Below are positions 16,520 through 24,926 of a DNA stretch of 41,904 bases, piece after piece. The number at the start of each line of letters is the position of its first letter. Position 1 is the first letter of the stretch. Made by a program: the position numbers and the translations under genes. The notes below the pieces were generated by a model. The model saw only the letters and a program-made list of their open reading frames with translations. It had not been told where the DNA came from and ran no database searches. Source of the stretch: Xanthobacteraceae bacterium (lineage in GTDB: Bacteria > Pseudomonadota > Alphaproteobacteria > Rhizobiales > Xanthobacteraceae); the NCBI GenBank assembly GCA_019745775.1, contig JAIESR010000079.1, positions 1 to 41,904 of the forward strand, written 5' to 3'.

Positions 16520-17197
16520 TCAGGGGACGCCGGCCGCGACCAGCCGCTTGGGCACCGCCTCGCCGACCTGTCCGGCCTGCGTGCCCTGCGGCGCCATGGT
16601 GAACACTTCGGTGACGCTGGTGTAATCCATGTAGCCGAGGCGCGCGAGCGGGCGCACTTTGGCGATGTCGATCTTGCCGTCGGCGCCGATCACGTCGTCG
16701 CGGATATGGATGCCGACCACTTCGCCGATCACGACATGATGGCTCGAGTGTCGCCGGTTGGCCGGCAGCGTCCAGGTGCCGTGATAGCGGCATTCGAGAT
16801 GGATCGGGGATTCGGCCACGCGCGGCGGCCGCACCAGCTTGGACGAGAGCTTGGTGAGCCCGGCGAGCTCGAACTCGTCCACCTCGGGACCGACGAATTG
16901 CGAGGTCTTGCAGACCTTCTCGCGCAGCTCGTAGGTCGCCATGTTGACCACGAACTCGCCGGTCTCCTCGGCATTGGTGACCGAGTCCTTGCGCTGGCCG
17001 GTGTTCGGACGGTTGGAACCGGAGAAGCATACGAACGGCGGGTCGTAGTTGAGCTGGTTGAACATGCTGAACGGTGCCAGGTTGACGATGCCGTCATGGC
17101 TCACGGTCGAAACCCAGCCGATCGGCCGCGGCACCACGCAGGATTTGAACGGATTGAACGGCAGCCCGTGATTGTTCTTGGCGGTTTCGTAGAACAC
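16520..17197 (-). CDS. Flavin reductase-like FMN-binding split-barrel protein
   Basis: A 225-residue protein of the flavin-reductase-like family. It has the N-terminal PRPIGWVSTVSHDGIVNLAPFSMFNQLNYDPPFV barrel signature and TGEFVVNMA, typical of FMN-binding proteins that reduce flavin with NAD(P)H or act on small aromatics. The GTG start at 17197 is supported by a strong GGAGG 6 bp upstream; there is no ATG nearby. It is divergent from the MmgE/PrpD gene (94 bp apart), so a shared control region is likely. Electron acceptor and partner are unknown. Length is normal. Confidence 0.85.
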   Translation of the reverse strand: MFYETAKNNHGLPFNPFKSCVVPRPIGWVSTVSHDGIVNLAPFSMFNQLNYDPPFVCFSGSNRPNTGQRKDSVTNAEETGEFVVNMATYELREKVCKTSQFVGPEVDEFELAGLTKLSSKLVRPPRVAESPIHLECRYHGTWTLPANRRHSSHHVVIGEVVGIHIRDDVIGADGKIDIAKVRPLARLGYMDYTSVTEVFTMAPQGTQAGQVGEAVPKRLVAAGVP

Positions 17198-17291
17198 GTG
17201 TTTCCTCCGTCGGCCGATTTCTTGCTGGCATGATTGTAAGTCATGCGCGATGATCGGCGCCAGTCACTAATGACACGAGCGGGAGATTTGA

Positions 17292-18662
17292 ATGGCAGGC
17301 GAAGCAACCCAGGTGCTGGCGCAATTCGCGGCCACGCTCAGCTATGACGACCTGCCGCCGAAGGTGCGCGAGCACTGCAAGGACCTGCTGCTCGACGCGC
17401 TCGCCTGTGCGCTGGCCGGCCACCAGGGTGAGGAAACGCACCAGATGGCGGCGCTCGCGGGTGCGCTGGCGCTCTCGGACGAAGCAAGCGTGATCGGTGG
17501 CGGCCGTCTGTCGCTCGCCGGCGCGACGCTGCTCAACGGCTACCTGATCACCGCGACGACGATGTGCGACGTGCATCGCGCGACCATGACCCACGTCACG
17601 CCGGAGGTGATCCCGCCGTCGCTCGCGATTGCGGACGAGAATGGCAACTCCGGACGCGACCTGATGGTCGCCATCGCCGCCGGCTGCGAAGTGACGACGC
17701 GGATCGGCAACGGGATGGATTATCCCGAGTTCAGGAAGCGCGGCTGGCACGGCCCCGGCGTGTTCGGCCCGTTTGGCGCCGCCGCGGCGGTCGGCCGGCT
17801 CAAGGGCTTCGACGCCGAGACCATGGCGCGCGCCTTCGGCCTTGCGGGAAGCCAGGCCGCCGGCACCTTCGCGGCCTGGGGCACGCCGACGGTGAAATTC
17901 CATCAGTGCCGCGGCGCCCTCTCCGGCCTGATGGCAGCGCTGCTCGCCGAACAGAAATTCGTGGCGACGCGCGAATTTCTCACCGCCAAGGACGGCGGGC
18001 TGTTCAACACCTATGCCAGTGGCGGAAAAGTCGAGCTCGCGATCGGCGATCTTGGCAAGCGCTGGGAGCTCGAGCAGATCGCGCTGCGCCTCTGGCCGTC
18101 GGCGTCGCTGATGCAAGGGATGAATACCGCGCTGTTCGATATCCTCGCCAAACAAGCGATCGACCCGGCCAAGATCAAGACCGTGCGCGTGACGCTGCCG
18201 CAGATGGGCTACGATATGCATGGCAAGCTTGCCGTCTACAAAGGCAAGTTCGAAGCGCTGATCTCCGCGCACTACACCGCGGCGGTGATCCTGCATGACC
18301 GCTCGCTGACGCTCGCCGAGTTCGAGCCGGCGCGCTACGACGATCCGAAGCTGCGGAAATTCGCCGAGCATCACGTGACCGCGCAGGCCGATCCGTCGAT
18401 GAACCTCTTGCAGACGGCGGTCGATGTCGAGATGGCGGACGGCACCGTGCACAAGGTGAAGAGCGATTATCCGAAGGGATCGCTCGAGAACCCGCTGTCG
18501 CGGAAAGAGGTCGAAGACAAATTCCGCGTCTATGCCAAGGGCCGCCTGTCCCCGTCCGCCATCGACGAGATCGTCGCGGCGGTGAACACGCTCGAGCAGC
18601 TCCCCTCGGTGAGCGCGCTGGTGGACATGCTCAGTCCGGCTAAGCGGCGTGACGCGGCCTGA
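17292..18662 (+). CDS. MmgE/PrpD family protein
   Basis: A 456-residue cytoplasmic protein of the MmgE/PrpD family (2-methylcitrate dehydratase, cis-aconitate decarboxylase and relatives). The visible family marks are LLLDALACALAG near the N-terminus, LNGYLITATTMCDVHRATMTH at the catalytic His region, GCEVTTRIG, RGWHGPGVFGPFGAAAAVGRLKG and VKFHQCRGALSG. Members dehydrate, decarboxylate or isomerise tri- and dicarboxylates; the substrate cannot be read here. The AUG at 17292 is preceded by GGGAGA. It converges on a TctC gene 17 bp downstream, which fits a carboxylate uptake and breakdown locus, though that link is inferred from position only. Confidence 0.88.
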   Translation: MAGEATQVLAQFAATLSYDDLPPKVREHCKDLLLDALACALAGHQGEETHQMAALAGALALSDEASVIGGGRLSLAGATLLNGYLITATTMCDVHRATMTHVTPEVIPPSLAIADENGNSGRDLMVAIAAGCEVTTRIGNGMDYPEFRKRGWHGPGVFGPFGAAAAVGRLKGFDAETMARAFGLAGSQAAGTFAAWGTPTVKFHQCRGALSGLMAALLAEQKFVATREFLTAKDGGLFNTYASGGKVELAIGDLGKRWELEQIALRLWPSASLMQGMNTALFDILAKQAIDPAKIKTVRVTLPQMGYDMHGKLAVYKGKFEALISAHYTAAVILHDRSLTLAEFEPARYDDPKLRKFAEHHVTAQADPSMNLLQTAVDVEMADGTVHKVKSDYPKGSLENPLSRKEVEDKFRVYAKGRLSPSAIDEIVAAVNTLEQLPSVSALVDMLSPAKRRDAA

Positions 18663-18679
18663 CAGAGAATCGGCGTTTT

Positions 18680-19678
18680 CTATTTGCCCGCCGCAAGCTT
18701 CTGCAATTCGGCGATCACGTCGGGCGTGGTCGCCGCCGCCAGCGCGCGCATCATGTCAGCGAGCTTGCCGCCTTCGATCGGGCTGCCGACCGGCAACTCC
18801 ACGCGCCGCGCGTCGGCCTGGTAGACGGCGTCCTGCGCCATGGCGAGGAACGCCTTGCGCAGGATTGCCGTCTGCTCGGCTGGGATGCCAGGCGGGGCGA
18901 CAATCGGAACGCCGAACGTATCGGTCGCCATCACGAGGTCGAGCACGTCTCGATGCTCGGGGCGGACGACATCGCGTAGCAGCGGCAATCCCGGGTAGCG
19001 CGCCGACGATTGCACGATCGGGGCGACCTGCTTCGCCAACGCCGGGCGGTTGGCGAGGCCGTCGCCGGTGGTGAAGGAGCCGTCGACCTCGCCCTGCTCC
19101 AAAGCGAGCAGGATGCGCGCGGTCGACACATAGCCGAGCACGACCCGGATCGGCGCGCCGGCCGCCGCGAGCAAGCTCGGCACGGTCGCGGTGTGCGACC
19201 CGGCCCCGAGCGCGCCGAAGCGCACGGGTTTGCCCAAGGCCTTCAGCGCGTCGAAGGACGTGATCCCGGTGGCGGTGCGGATGAAGGCGGCCGACGTCAC
19301 CGCGCCGGGACTTCCGATATAGGTCAGCGTGACCGGATCGAAGGCGATGCCCGCCCGTTTGACAATGCCCTCGACGAACCAGGAGCGCCCGGGGATGCCG
19401 AGCGTCAGTCCGTCCGGCGCCACGCGGCGCACCAGATGGTTCACCGACACGATGCCGGCGGCGCCCTCCATGTTCTGGACCGAGACCGTGGGGTTCCCAG
19501 GAATGAAGCGGCCGAGGTGGCGCGTGACCGCCCGCGCCGTGGTGTCGACGCCGCCGCCCGGCGCATACCCGACGATCACGGTCAGCGTCTTGCCCTGGTA
19601 GAAGTCGGCGGCTTGCCCCCGCGGCCCGCCCGCCAGGAGCCCGATGCCAACCGCCATCAGCAGCCGCAGGATGTGCAT
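18680..19678 (-). CDS. TctC/Bug-type solute-binding protein (DFYxGK subgroup)
   Basis: A 332-residue periplasmic binding protein with Sec signal LLMAVGIGLLAGGPRGQA, then mature DFYQGKTLTVIVGYAPGGGVDTTARAV and VSVQNMEGAAG. This is the same subgroup as the protein at 3009-4061. VAPPGIPAEQTAILRKAF near the C-terminus is typical of TctC. An upstream in-frame ATG exists, but 19678 starts the signal peptide directly and GGGGAA lies upstream. It is divergent from the molybdopterin dehydrogenase gene at 19834. A role in uptake of a carboxylate for the surrounding enzymes is inferred only. Confidence 0.85.
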   Translation of the reverse strand: MHILRLLMAVGIGLLAGGPRGQAADFYQGKTLTVIVGYAPGGGVDTTARAVTRHLGRFIPGNPTVSVQNMEGAAGIVSVNHLVRRVAPDGLTLGIPGRSWFVEGIVKRAGIAFDPVTLTYIGSPGAVTSAAFIRTATGITSFDALKALGKPVRFGALGAGSHTATVPSLLAAAGAPIRVVLGYVSTARILLALEQGEVDGSFTTGDGLANRPALAKQVAPIVQSSARYPGLPLLRDVVRPEHRDVLDLVMATDTFGVPIVAPPGIPAEQTAILRKAFLAMAQDAVYQADARRVELPVGSPIEGGKLADMMRALAAATTPDVIAELQKLAAGK

Positions 19679-19833
19679 CGATTCCCCAGTCAGTGGTCGC
19701 AACGCAGGCATGCGTGCCGGTTATCGCAACCGGCCGAATTTGACAGGCCTTGACCCCCGAAAGCAATGCCGCGATACATTTGCCGCATTCCGCCCTTTCG
19801 CGCATTCGCGCCTCACGAACGCTCCAGGACATC

Positions 19834-22158
19834 ATGGGTGAATTTGGAATTGGCCAGCCGGTCCCGCGGGAAGAAGACCCTTATCTCGTGCGCGGCGATG
19901 GCCGCTATGTCGACGACGTCAGCCTCGTCAATCAGGCGCGCGCCTATGTGGTGCGCTCGCAGCACTCGCATGCCAAGGTCGTCTCGATCGACGTCAAGCG
20001 CGCGCGGCAATCGCCCGGCGTGCTGCACATCCTGACCGGCAACGATGCCGCCGTGCTCGCCCTCGGCCTCCAGGCGCCGAAGCACCCGCGCAAGCGCCGC
20101 GACGGCTCGCCGCAGTTCGTCACGCCGATGCCGCTCTTGGCGCGCGACCGCGTGCGCTTCATCGGCCAGCCGGTGGCGATGGTGATCGCCGAGACGCTGA
20201 ACGAGGCGAAGGACGCCGCCGAGCTGATCGAGATCGAATACGAAGACCTGCCGTCGGCGACGACGCTGGAAGAAGCGATCGCGCCGGGTGCCCGGCCGAT
20301 ATGGGACGAGTGCCGCGATAACATCGCGTACTTCCACGAGGCCGGCAATAAAGCGGCGGCCGACGAAGCCATCGCCAAGGCCGACCACGTCATCAAGCAC
20401 CACATGCGGATCAACCGTCTCACCACGGTGTCGATGGAGCCGCGCGGCTGCCTCGCCGACTACGATCATCGCGACGGGCGCTACACGCTCCGCTGCACGG
20501 TGCAGGGACCGCATCAGGTGCGGCGTATCTTGGCGCAGGACGTGTTCAAGATTCCCGAGCAGAGCATCCGCGTGATCTCCGACAATGTCGGCGGCGGCTT
20601 CGGCATGAAGGGCGGCGTCTATCCGGAATATCAGCTCACGATGCTGGCGGCGAAGCTCACCGGCCGGCCGGTGAAATGGATCGCCGACCGCAGCGAGTCG
20701 TTCCTCGCCGACGAGCACTGCCGGGACAACATCACCGAGGCGGAGCTCGCGCTCGACAAGAACGGCAAGTTCCTCGCCATCAAAGTGAAGAACTACTGCA
20801 ACATCGGCGCCTACAACGCCTCCGACCGCGCCGGCGGTCCGCCGACCAACAACATCGGCGTACTGGCGGGCACCTACACGTTCCCGGCCGGTTATGTCGA
20901 GGTGAACGGCACCTTCACCAACACCATGCTCACCGGCCCGTATCGCGGCGCCGGCCGGCCGGAAGCGGCCTACGTGCTCGAGACGCTGGTCGATCTCGCA
21001 GCGCGCAAGCTCGGCGTCGATCCCGCGGAGCTGCGCCGCAAGAACATGATCCCGAAGGAAGCGATGCCGTTCAAGACCGCGCTGGTCTACACCTACGACT
21101 GCGGCGACTTCGGCAAGAACCTCGCCGACTGCCTCGCAATGGCGGACTACAAGGGCTTCGAAGCGCGCCGCCGCGAGTCGTCGAAGCACGGCAAGCTGCG
21201 CGGGCTTGGCATCTCCAGCACCGTCGAGGCCTCGAACGCCGGCCTGATCGAGCATTCGGAATTGCGCTTCGACCAGTCCGGCGCACTCACCGTCGCGATG
21301 GGCACGCACGATCACGGTCAGGGCCACGGTACCGCCTATCGGCAGATCATCGCCGACAAGCTCGGCATTCCGCCCGACCGGGTGCGCTTCCAGTACGGCG
21401 ACACCGACCAGATCGCGATCGGCACCGGGACCTTCGGCTCGCGCTCGATGGCCTGCGGCGGCACTGCGCTGCTGATGGCCGCCGACAAGATCGTCGCCAA
21501 GGGCAGGAAGCTTGCGGCGCACACGCTTGAAGCCGCCGAGCACGACATCGTGTTCGAAAAGGGCAAGTTCACCGTCGCCGGAACCGACAAGACCATCGAC
21601 CTCGCCGAGGTCGCGCGGAGGTCGTTCAACCTGAAGGCGTTGCCACCGGGCATGGAAGCCGGCCTGTTCGAGAGCGGTACCTGGGACGGCGGGGAGCGCA
21701 CCTATCCGAACGGCTGCCACATCGTCGAGGTCGAGATCGACGAAGCGACCGGCTCGGTCGAGATCGTGCGCTATCACGCGGTCGACGACGTCGGCCACAT
21801 GATCAATCCGATGCTGGTCGAAGGCCAGCTCCACGGCGGCATCGCCATGGGCGTCGGCCAGGCGCTGATTGAAAATATCGTCTACCAGGGCGACCAGATC
21901 GTCACAGGCTCGTTCATGGATTACGGCATGCCGCGCGCCGACGATTTCTGCGCGTTCGTCGCGGGCGAGAACGAAGTGCCGACCAAGCTCAACCCGCTCG
22001 GTGTCAAGGGCGCGGGCGAATCCGGCACGGTCGGCGCCCTGCCTGCGGTGATGAACGCGGTCAACAACGCGCTCGCGCGGATCGGCGCGCCCTATGTGGG
22101 CATGCCGGCGACGCCGGAGAAGGTGTGGCGGGCGATCGCGGCGGCCGCGAACAACTGA
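19834..22158 (+). CDS. Molybdopterin-binding large subunit, xanthine dehydrogenase/CoxL family
   Basis: A 774-residue molybdenum hydroxylase large subunit. It contains RGDGRYVDDV near the N-terminus, FIGQPVAMVIAET, SDNVGGGFGMKGGVYPEYQL for molybdopterin binding, the active loop TGPYRGAGRPEA, GTHDHGQGHGTAYRQI and GVKGAGESGTVGALPAVMNAV with the catalytic Glu. The active loop lacks the Cys of Mo-Cu carbon monoxide dehydrogenase (AYRCSFR), so it is an aldehyde- or heterocycle-hydroxylating type. The FAD (medium) and 2Fe-2S (small) subunits normally beside it are absent within this window. I chose the ATG at 19834 because MGEFGIGQPVPREED is the usual family opening; 19750 is an alternative. Confidence 0.9.
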   Translation: MGEFGIGQPVPREEDPYLVRGDGRYVDDVSLVNQARAYVVRSQHSHAKVVSIDVKRARQSPGVLHILTGNDAAVLALGLQAPKHPRKRRDGSPQFVTPMPLLARDRVRFIGQPVAMVIAETLNEAKDAAELIEIEYEDLPSATTLEEAIAPGARPIWDECRDNIAYFHEAGNKAAADEAIAKADHVIKHHMRINRLTTVSMEPRGCLADYDHRDGRYTLRCTVQGPHQVRRILAQDVFKIPEQSIRVISDNVGGGFGMKGGVYPEYQLTMLAAKLTGRPVKWIADRSESFLADEHCRDNITEAELALDKNGKFLAIKVKNYCNIGAYNASDRAGGPPTNNIGVLAGTYTFPAGYVEVNGTFTNTMLTGPYRGAGRPEAAYVLETLVDLAARKLGVDPAELRRKNMIPKEAMPFKTALVYTYDCGDFGKNLADCLAMADYKGFEARRRESSKHGKLRGLGISSTVEASNAGLIEHSELRFDQSGALTVAMGTHDHGQGHGTAYRQIIADKLGIPPDRVRFQYGDTDQIAIGTGTFGSRSMACGGTALLMAADKIVAKGRKLAAHTLEAAEHDIVFEKGKFTVAGTDKTIDLAEVARRSFNLKALPPGMEAGLFESGTWDGGERTYPNGCHIVEVEIDEATGSVEIVRYHAVDDVGHMINPMLVEGQLHGGIAMGVGQALIENIVYQGDQIVTGSFMDYGMPRADDFCAFVAGENEVPTKLNPLGVKGAGESGTVGALPAVMNAVNNALARIGAPYVGMPATPEKVWRAIAAAANN

Positions 22159-22173
22159 GCGAGGCGTGCGGCG

Positions 22174-22884
22174 CTACTCCGCCGCCGCCAGTCCCTTCCT
22201 GCCGTTGTTGCGCAGGCAGCCGATCAGCATGTCGGTCGACATCACGTCGCCGAAGGTCAGATAGAACGCCGCCAGCGACGCATTGTGGTCGTCGTCGGTG
22301 GCGGCGGCGTTGCCGTCCGACACCATCACGGTCTTGAAGTTGCACATCATCGCGTCGCGCGCGGTCGACTCGCAGCACACATTGGTCACGGTGCCGGTGA
22401 CCAGGATGGTGTCGATGTTTTTCGCACGCAGAATGTCCGCCAGGTTCGACGAACCCTGGATGAACGCGGAGAAGCGGTTCTTTTCGACATAGATGTCGTC
22501 CGGCCGCGCGTCGAGCGTCTCCCACAGCTCATAGCCCTTGCTGCCGCGCGCCAGCGCCTCGGCGCGCTTGGCGTTCTGCTCGGGCTTGCTGATGTGGTAG
22601 TAGACCGACCAGCTCTTCCTGGTTTCGTCGGTGTAGGCGGTCTGGACCCAGATCACCGCGCCGCCGGTCTCGCGTACCGCCTCCGCCAGACGGTTGATGT
22701 TGGGCACGATCTCCTGCGCTTCCAGGCAGAGCGCGTGCGCGACGCCCGGCATCATGAAAGCGTTCTGCATGTCGACCACGACCAGCGCCGTGCGCGCCGG
22801 ATCGAGATCGTCGTGGATATGCTCGCGGCCGCGCCGCGCGATCACGCGATCGACGACCGACTGCGGAATGGCAATCTTGTGCAT
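22174..22884 (-). CDS. Cysteine hydrolase of the isochorismatase-like family
   Basis: A 236-residue hydrolase. The catalytic triad is visible: Asp38 in LVVVDMQNAF, Lys in VEKNRFSAF, and Cys in TGTVTNVCCESTARDA, preceded by the cis-peptide region. Relatives include N-carbamoylsarcosine amidase, RutB and nicotinamidases, so amide or ureido hydrolysis is likely; the substrate is unknown. The ATG at 22884 has AAGGAG 7 bp upstream. It appears to be the last gene of a minus-strand unit: phosphotriesterase-like protein, small membrane protein (13 bp upstream), this gene. It converges on the molybdopterin dehydrogenase gene. Confidence 0.88.
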   Translation of the reverse strand: MHKIAIPQSVVDRVIARRGREHIHDDLDPARTALVVVDMQNAFMMPGVAHALCLEAQEIVPNINRLAEAVRETGGAVIWVQTAYTDETRKSWSVYYHISKPEQNAKRAEALARGSKGYELWETLDARPDDIYVEKNRFSAFIQGSSNLADILRAKNIDTILVTGTVTNVCCESTARDAMMCNFKTVMVSDGNAAATDDDHNASLAAFYLTFGDVMSTDMLIGCLRNNGRKGLAAAE

Positions 22885-22897
22885 CAGAAGCTCCTTG

Positions 22898-23053
22898 TCA
22901 CTTCGGGCTGGTGACCTTGGGCGGATCATCGGCGATCGGAAGCGGCCGGACATAGACGATCGAGATCAGCCCGGCGAGCGCCGCAAGGATGAACGCGATC
23001 ATGCTCATCGTGCCGATGCTGCGCTCGCGCCGTTCCCGGTCTGGGTCGGACAT
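22898..23053 (-). CDS. Small single-pass membrane protein
   Basis: A 51-residue protein: a charged N-terminus (MSDPDRERRERS), one membrane segment (MIAFILAALAGLISIVYV) and a short Pro-rich tail. It lies between the phosphotriesterase-like gene and the cysteine hydrolase, 13 bp before the latter's start, so co-transcription is likely. GAGGG lies about 7 bp before the ATG at 23053. Family unknown; orientation N-in is suggested by the arginines. Confidence 0.55.
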   Translation of the reverse strand: MSDPDRERRERSIGTMSMIAFILAALAGLISIVYVRPLPIADDPPKVTSPK

Positions 23054-23112
23054 TCCCTGGCCCTCGCCTAACAATGCCGATGATCGGGCCAACGCCGCGC
23101 CCGGTCAATCCG

Positions 23113-24015
23113 CTATTTCGCAAAGGTAAGCATGCGCCGTGGATTGTCGCGGAGCATGATCTCAATGGTGGTATCGGGGATGCCCCGCTCCTTCAGCATC
23201 GGCACGAAGTCGCGCAGCACCGTCGGATAGCCCTTCCCGCCGTACCGTTGGAGCATGGTGCGGCGGGCGACATCGGACGAGAGGATCAGTTGCCGCTCGA
23301 GCCCCTTGTCGCAGGCATCGCGCACCAAGCCGGCAAGCTCGACGTTGGTCGGCCCCTTGGGGAAGCTCACTTTGTCGATGCCCATGAACGCGCCGCAGCG
23401 CCCGACCTCGACCAGCTCGGATATGTCCTTCGCGGCACCCATGTGGCTGATGACGCAATGCGTCATGTCCATGCCGGCGCCTTCCAGCACGCGGATGTGC
23501 CACGCCGCCTGCCCCGTGTTCGACGTATGCGTGATCACCGGCGCACCGGTCGCGCGCGACGCCTGCGCCGCCGCCTTGAACAGCCGCTCGGCCGGCTCGT
23601 TCGGCTCCCGGGCGGTGCCGACCTTGATGACGCCGCAGCGCACGTCGGTGCCGTCGGTGCCCTGCTCGATCTCGGCGATCATGGCGTCGCGGATTTCCTC
23701 GACCGAGCTCTCGAGAGCGATCTCGGGGAACGGGTCCCAGTAGAACCCGGCAGCGCAGACGACTTTCACGCCGGCGCGCCCGCTGATGCGGCGCAGCGCC
23801 GCCGGATCGCGGCCCCAGCGCGGCGCGCTGAGATCGGTGATGGCGGCAAGGCCGAGCGCCTTGGCCGCCACCAGGTCCTCGACGACCGCATCCTCCTCGC
23901 CGGCGCCGACCTTGTTGGCCGGCCCCTTCTGCGCCGAGAGGTCGATCTGCAAGTGCTCGTGCGCAAGGATGCGCCCGCTGATCGATTCGACGTCGCCGGT
24001 GACGGTGCGGATCAC
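23113..24015 (-). CDS. Phosphotriesterase-family metallohydrolase (lactonase-like)
   Basis: A 300-residue TIM-barrel amidohydrolase of the phosphotriesterase family. The metal ligands are recognisable: HEHL after strand 1 (about 19-22), the bridging Lys in GVIKVGT, His in VITHTSNTG and VISHMG, and the Asp in LILSSDVARR. Bacterial relatives are lactonases or act on esters; true phosphotriesterase activity is unlikely to be primary. The start is a GTG at 24015 (MIRTVTGDVES), with GGGG upstream. It heads a likely unit with the small membrane protein and cysteine hydrolase downstream. The zinc-bridging Lys and all His are present, so it should be active. Confidence 0.85.
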   Translation of the reverse strand: MIRTVTGDVESISGRILAHEHLQIDLSAQKGPANKVGAGEEDAVVEDLVAAKALGLAAITDLSAPRWGRDPAALRRISGRAGVKVVCAAGFYWDPFPEIALESSVEEIRDAMIAEIEQGTDGTDVRCGVIKVGTAREPNEPAERLFKAAAQASRATGAPVITHTSNTGQAAWHIRVLEGAGMDMTHCVISHMGAAKDISELVEVGRCGAFMGIDKVSFPKGPTNVELAGLVRDACDKGLERQLILSSDVARRTMLQRYGGKGYPTVLRDFVPMLKERGIPDTTIEIMLRDNPRRMLTFAK

Positions 24016-24046
24016 GTTAAACCCCGTACCAAACAGCGGACTCCGA

Positions 24047-24158
24047 CCTCATCCTGAGGAGCGTCGCGCAGCGACGCGTCTCGAAGGATGGCGGACAGTT
24101 CGGAGGGCACGGCCATGGTTCGAGACGGCGCGCTCGCGCGCGCCTCCTCACCATGAGG
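24047..24158. repeat. Palindromic intergenic repeat (CCTCATCCTGAGGAG type)
   Basis: Begins CCTCATCCTGAGGAGCG and ends GCGCCTCCTCACCATGAGG, with inner arms GCGTCTCGAAGGATG and CCATGGTTCGAGACGGCGC. It folds into one long stem. This kind of repeat is common between genes in Bradyrhizobium-like genomes. It separates two same-strand genes and may end transcription of the upstream one. Confidence 0.75.
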
Positions 24159-24177
24159 CCGAGTGAGAGTTCGCACG

Positions 24178-24906
24178 CTAGAGCCTGCCGTTGAACGCGT
24201 CGGTGATGAACGCGTCGAGCATCGCCCCGGTATAGCGCGACGCCGGCTCGTCGTACTTCGCCACCGGAAGCATGTTCGCCTGCGGGTCGGTATAGGCATG
24301 CACCACGCCGCCAAAGGCGAGCAGCATCCAGCGCGCGCCGGCCGCGTCCATCTCGGCCTCGAACATGTCGCGATGCTGCTTCGGCGACACCGGATCGGCG
24401 GCGCCATGCAGCACCAGAACCTTGGCCTTGATGCCGCCCTTGGTCGCGGGCTTCGCGGTCGCCAGCACCCCGTGGATGGACACCACCGCGGCGACGTCGG
24501 CGCCCTCGCGCGCGAGGTCGAGCACATTGGCGCCGCCGTAGCAGTAGCCGACCGCGGCCCGGCGCGTGGCGTCGCCTATGCCGCGCTTTGCCGCCTCGGC
24601 GGTCATGGCGTCCAACGCGCCGACAATGGCGCGGCGCGTGCCGGCAACGTCCTCGATGAAGGGTGCCAGAAATTCCATCGGATTCTCGGTGCCCTTCGGC
24701 CCTTTGCCGACGCCGAACATGTCGGGCATGAACACGACATAGCCGGCTTTCGCATGGCGCTCCCCGATCGTGATGTTGTCCGCGACCACGCCGCGCCAGT
24801 TCGGCGCCACCAGCAGCAGCGGCTGGCCCTTCTGGCTCTCGTCATAGATGATCTGTCCCTGGTGGCTCGCGCCGCCGATCGAATAGTGCACCGGTTCGCT
24901 TCTCAC
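24178..24906 (-). CDS. Dienelactone hydrolase family protein
   Basis: A 242-residue alpha/beta hydrolase. The triad is Cys in AVGYCYGGANV, Asp in LHGAADPVSP and His in GGVVHAYTDP, the dienelactone hydrolase arrangement with a Cys nucleophile. Family members hydrolyse dienelactones in chloroaromatic breakdown or other small esters. The start is a GTG at 24906, preceded by GGGGAG about 7 bp upstream. It lies 20 bp downstream of the IlvD/Edd dehydratase on the same strand, so the two probably form an operon. The substrate is unknown; the pairing with a sugar-acid-type dehydratase suggests lactone opening, but this is inference. Confidence 0.85.
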   Translation of the reverse strand: MRSEPVHYSIGGASHQGQIIYDESQKGQPLLLVAPNWRGVVADNITIGERHAKAGYVVFMPDMFGVGKGPKGTENPMEFLAPFIEDVAGTRRAIVGALDAMTAEAAKRGIGDATRRAAVGYCYGGANVLDLAREGADVAAVVSIHGVLATAKPATKGGIKAKVLVLHGAADPVSPKQHRDMFEAEMDAAGARWMLLAFGGVVHAYTDPQANMLPVAKYDEPASRYTGAMLDAFITDAFNGRL

Positions 24907-24926
24907 CGTCGTCTCCCCTCTTTGAG

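Noticed and set aside
19813-21834. 673-codon open frame antisense to the molybdopterin dehydrogenase
   Set aside because: A shadow of a conserved gene, with the same skewed composition and no recognisable domain.
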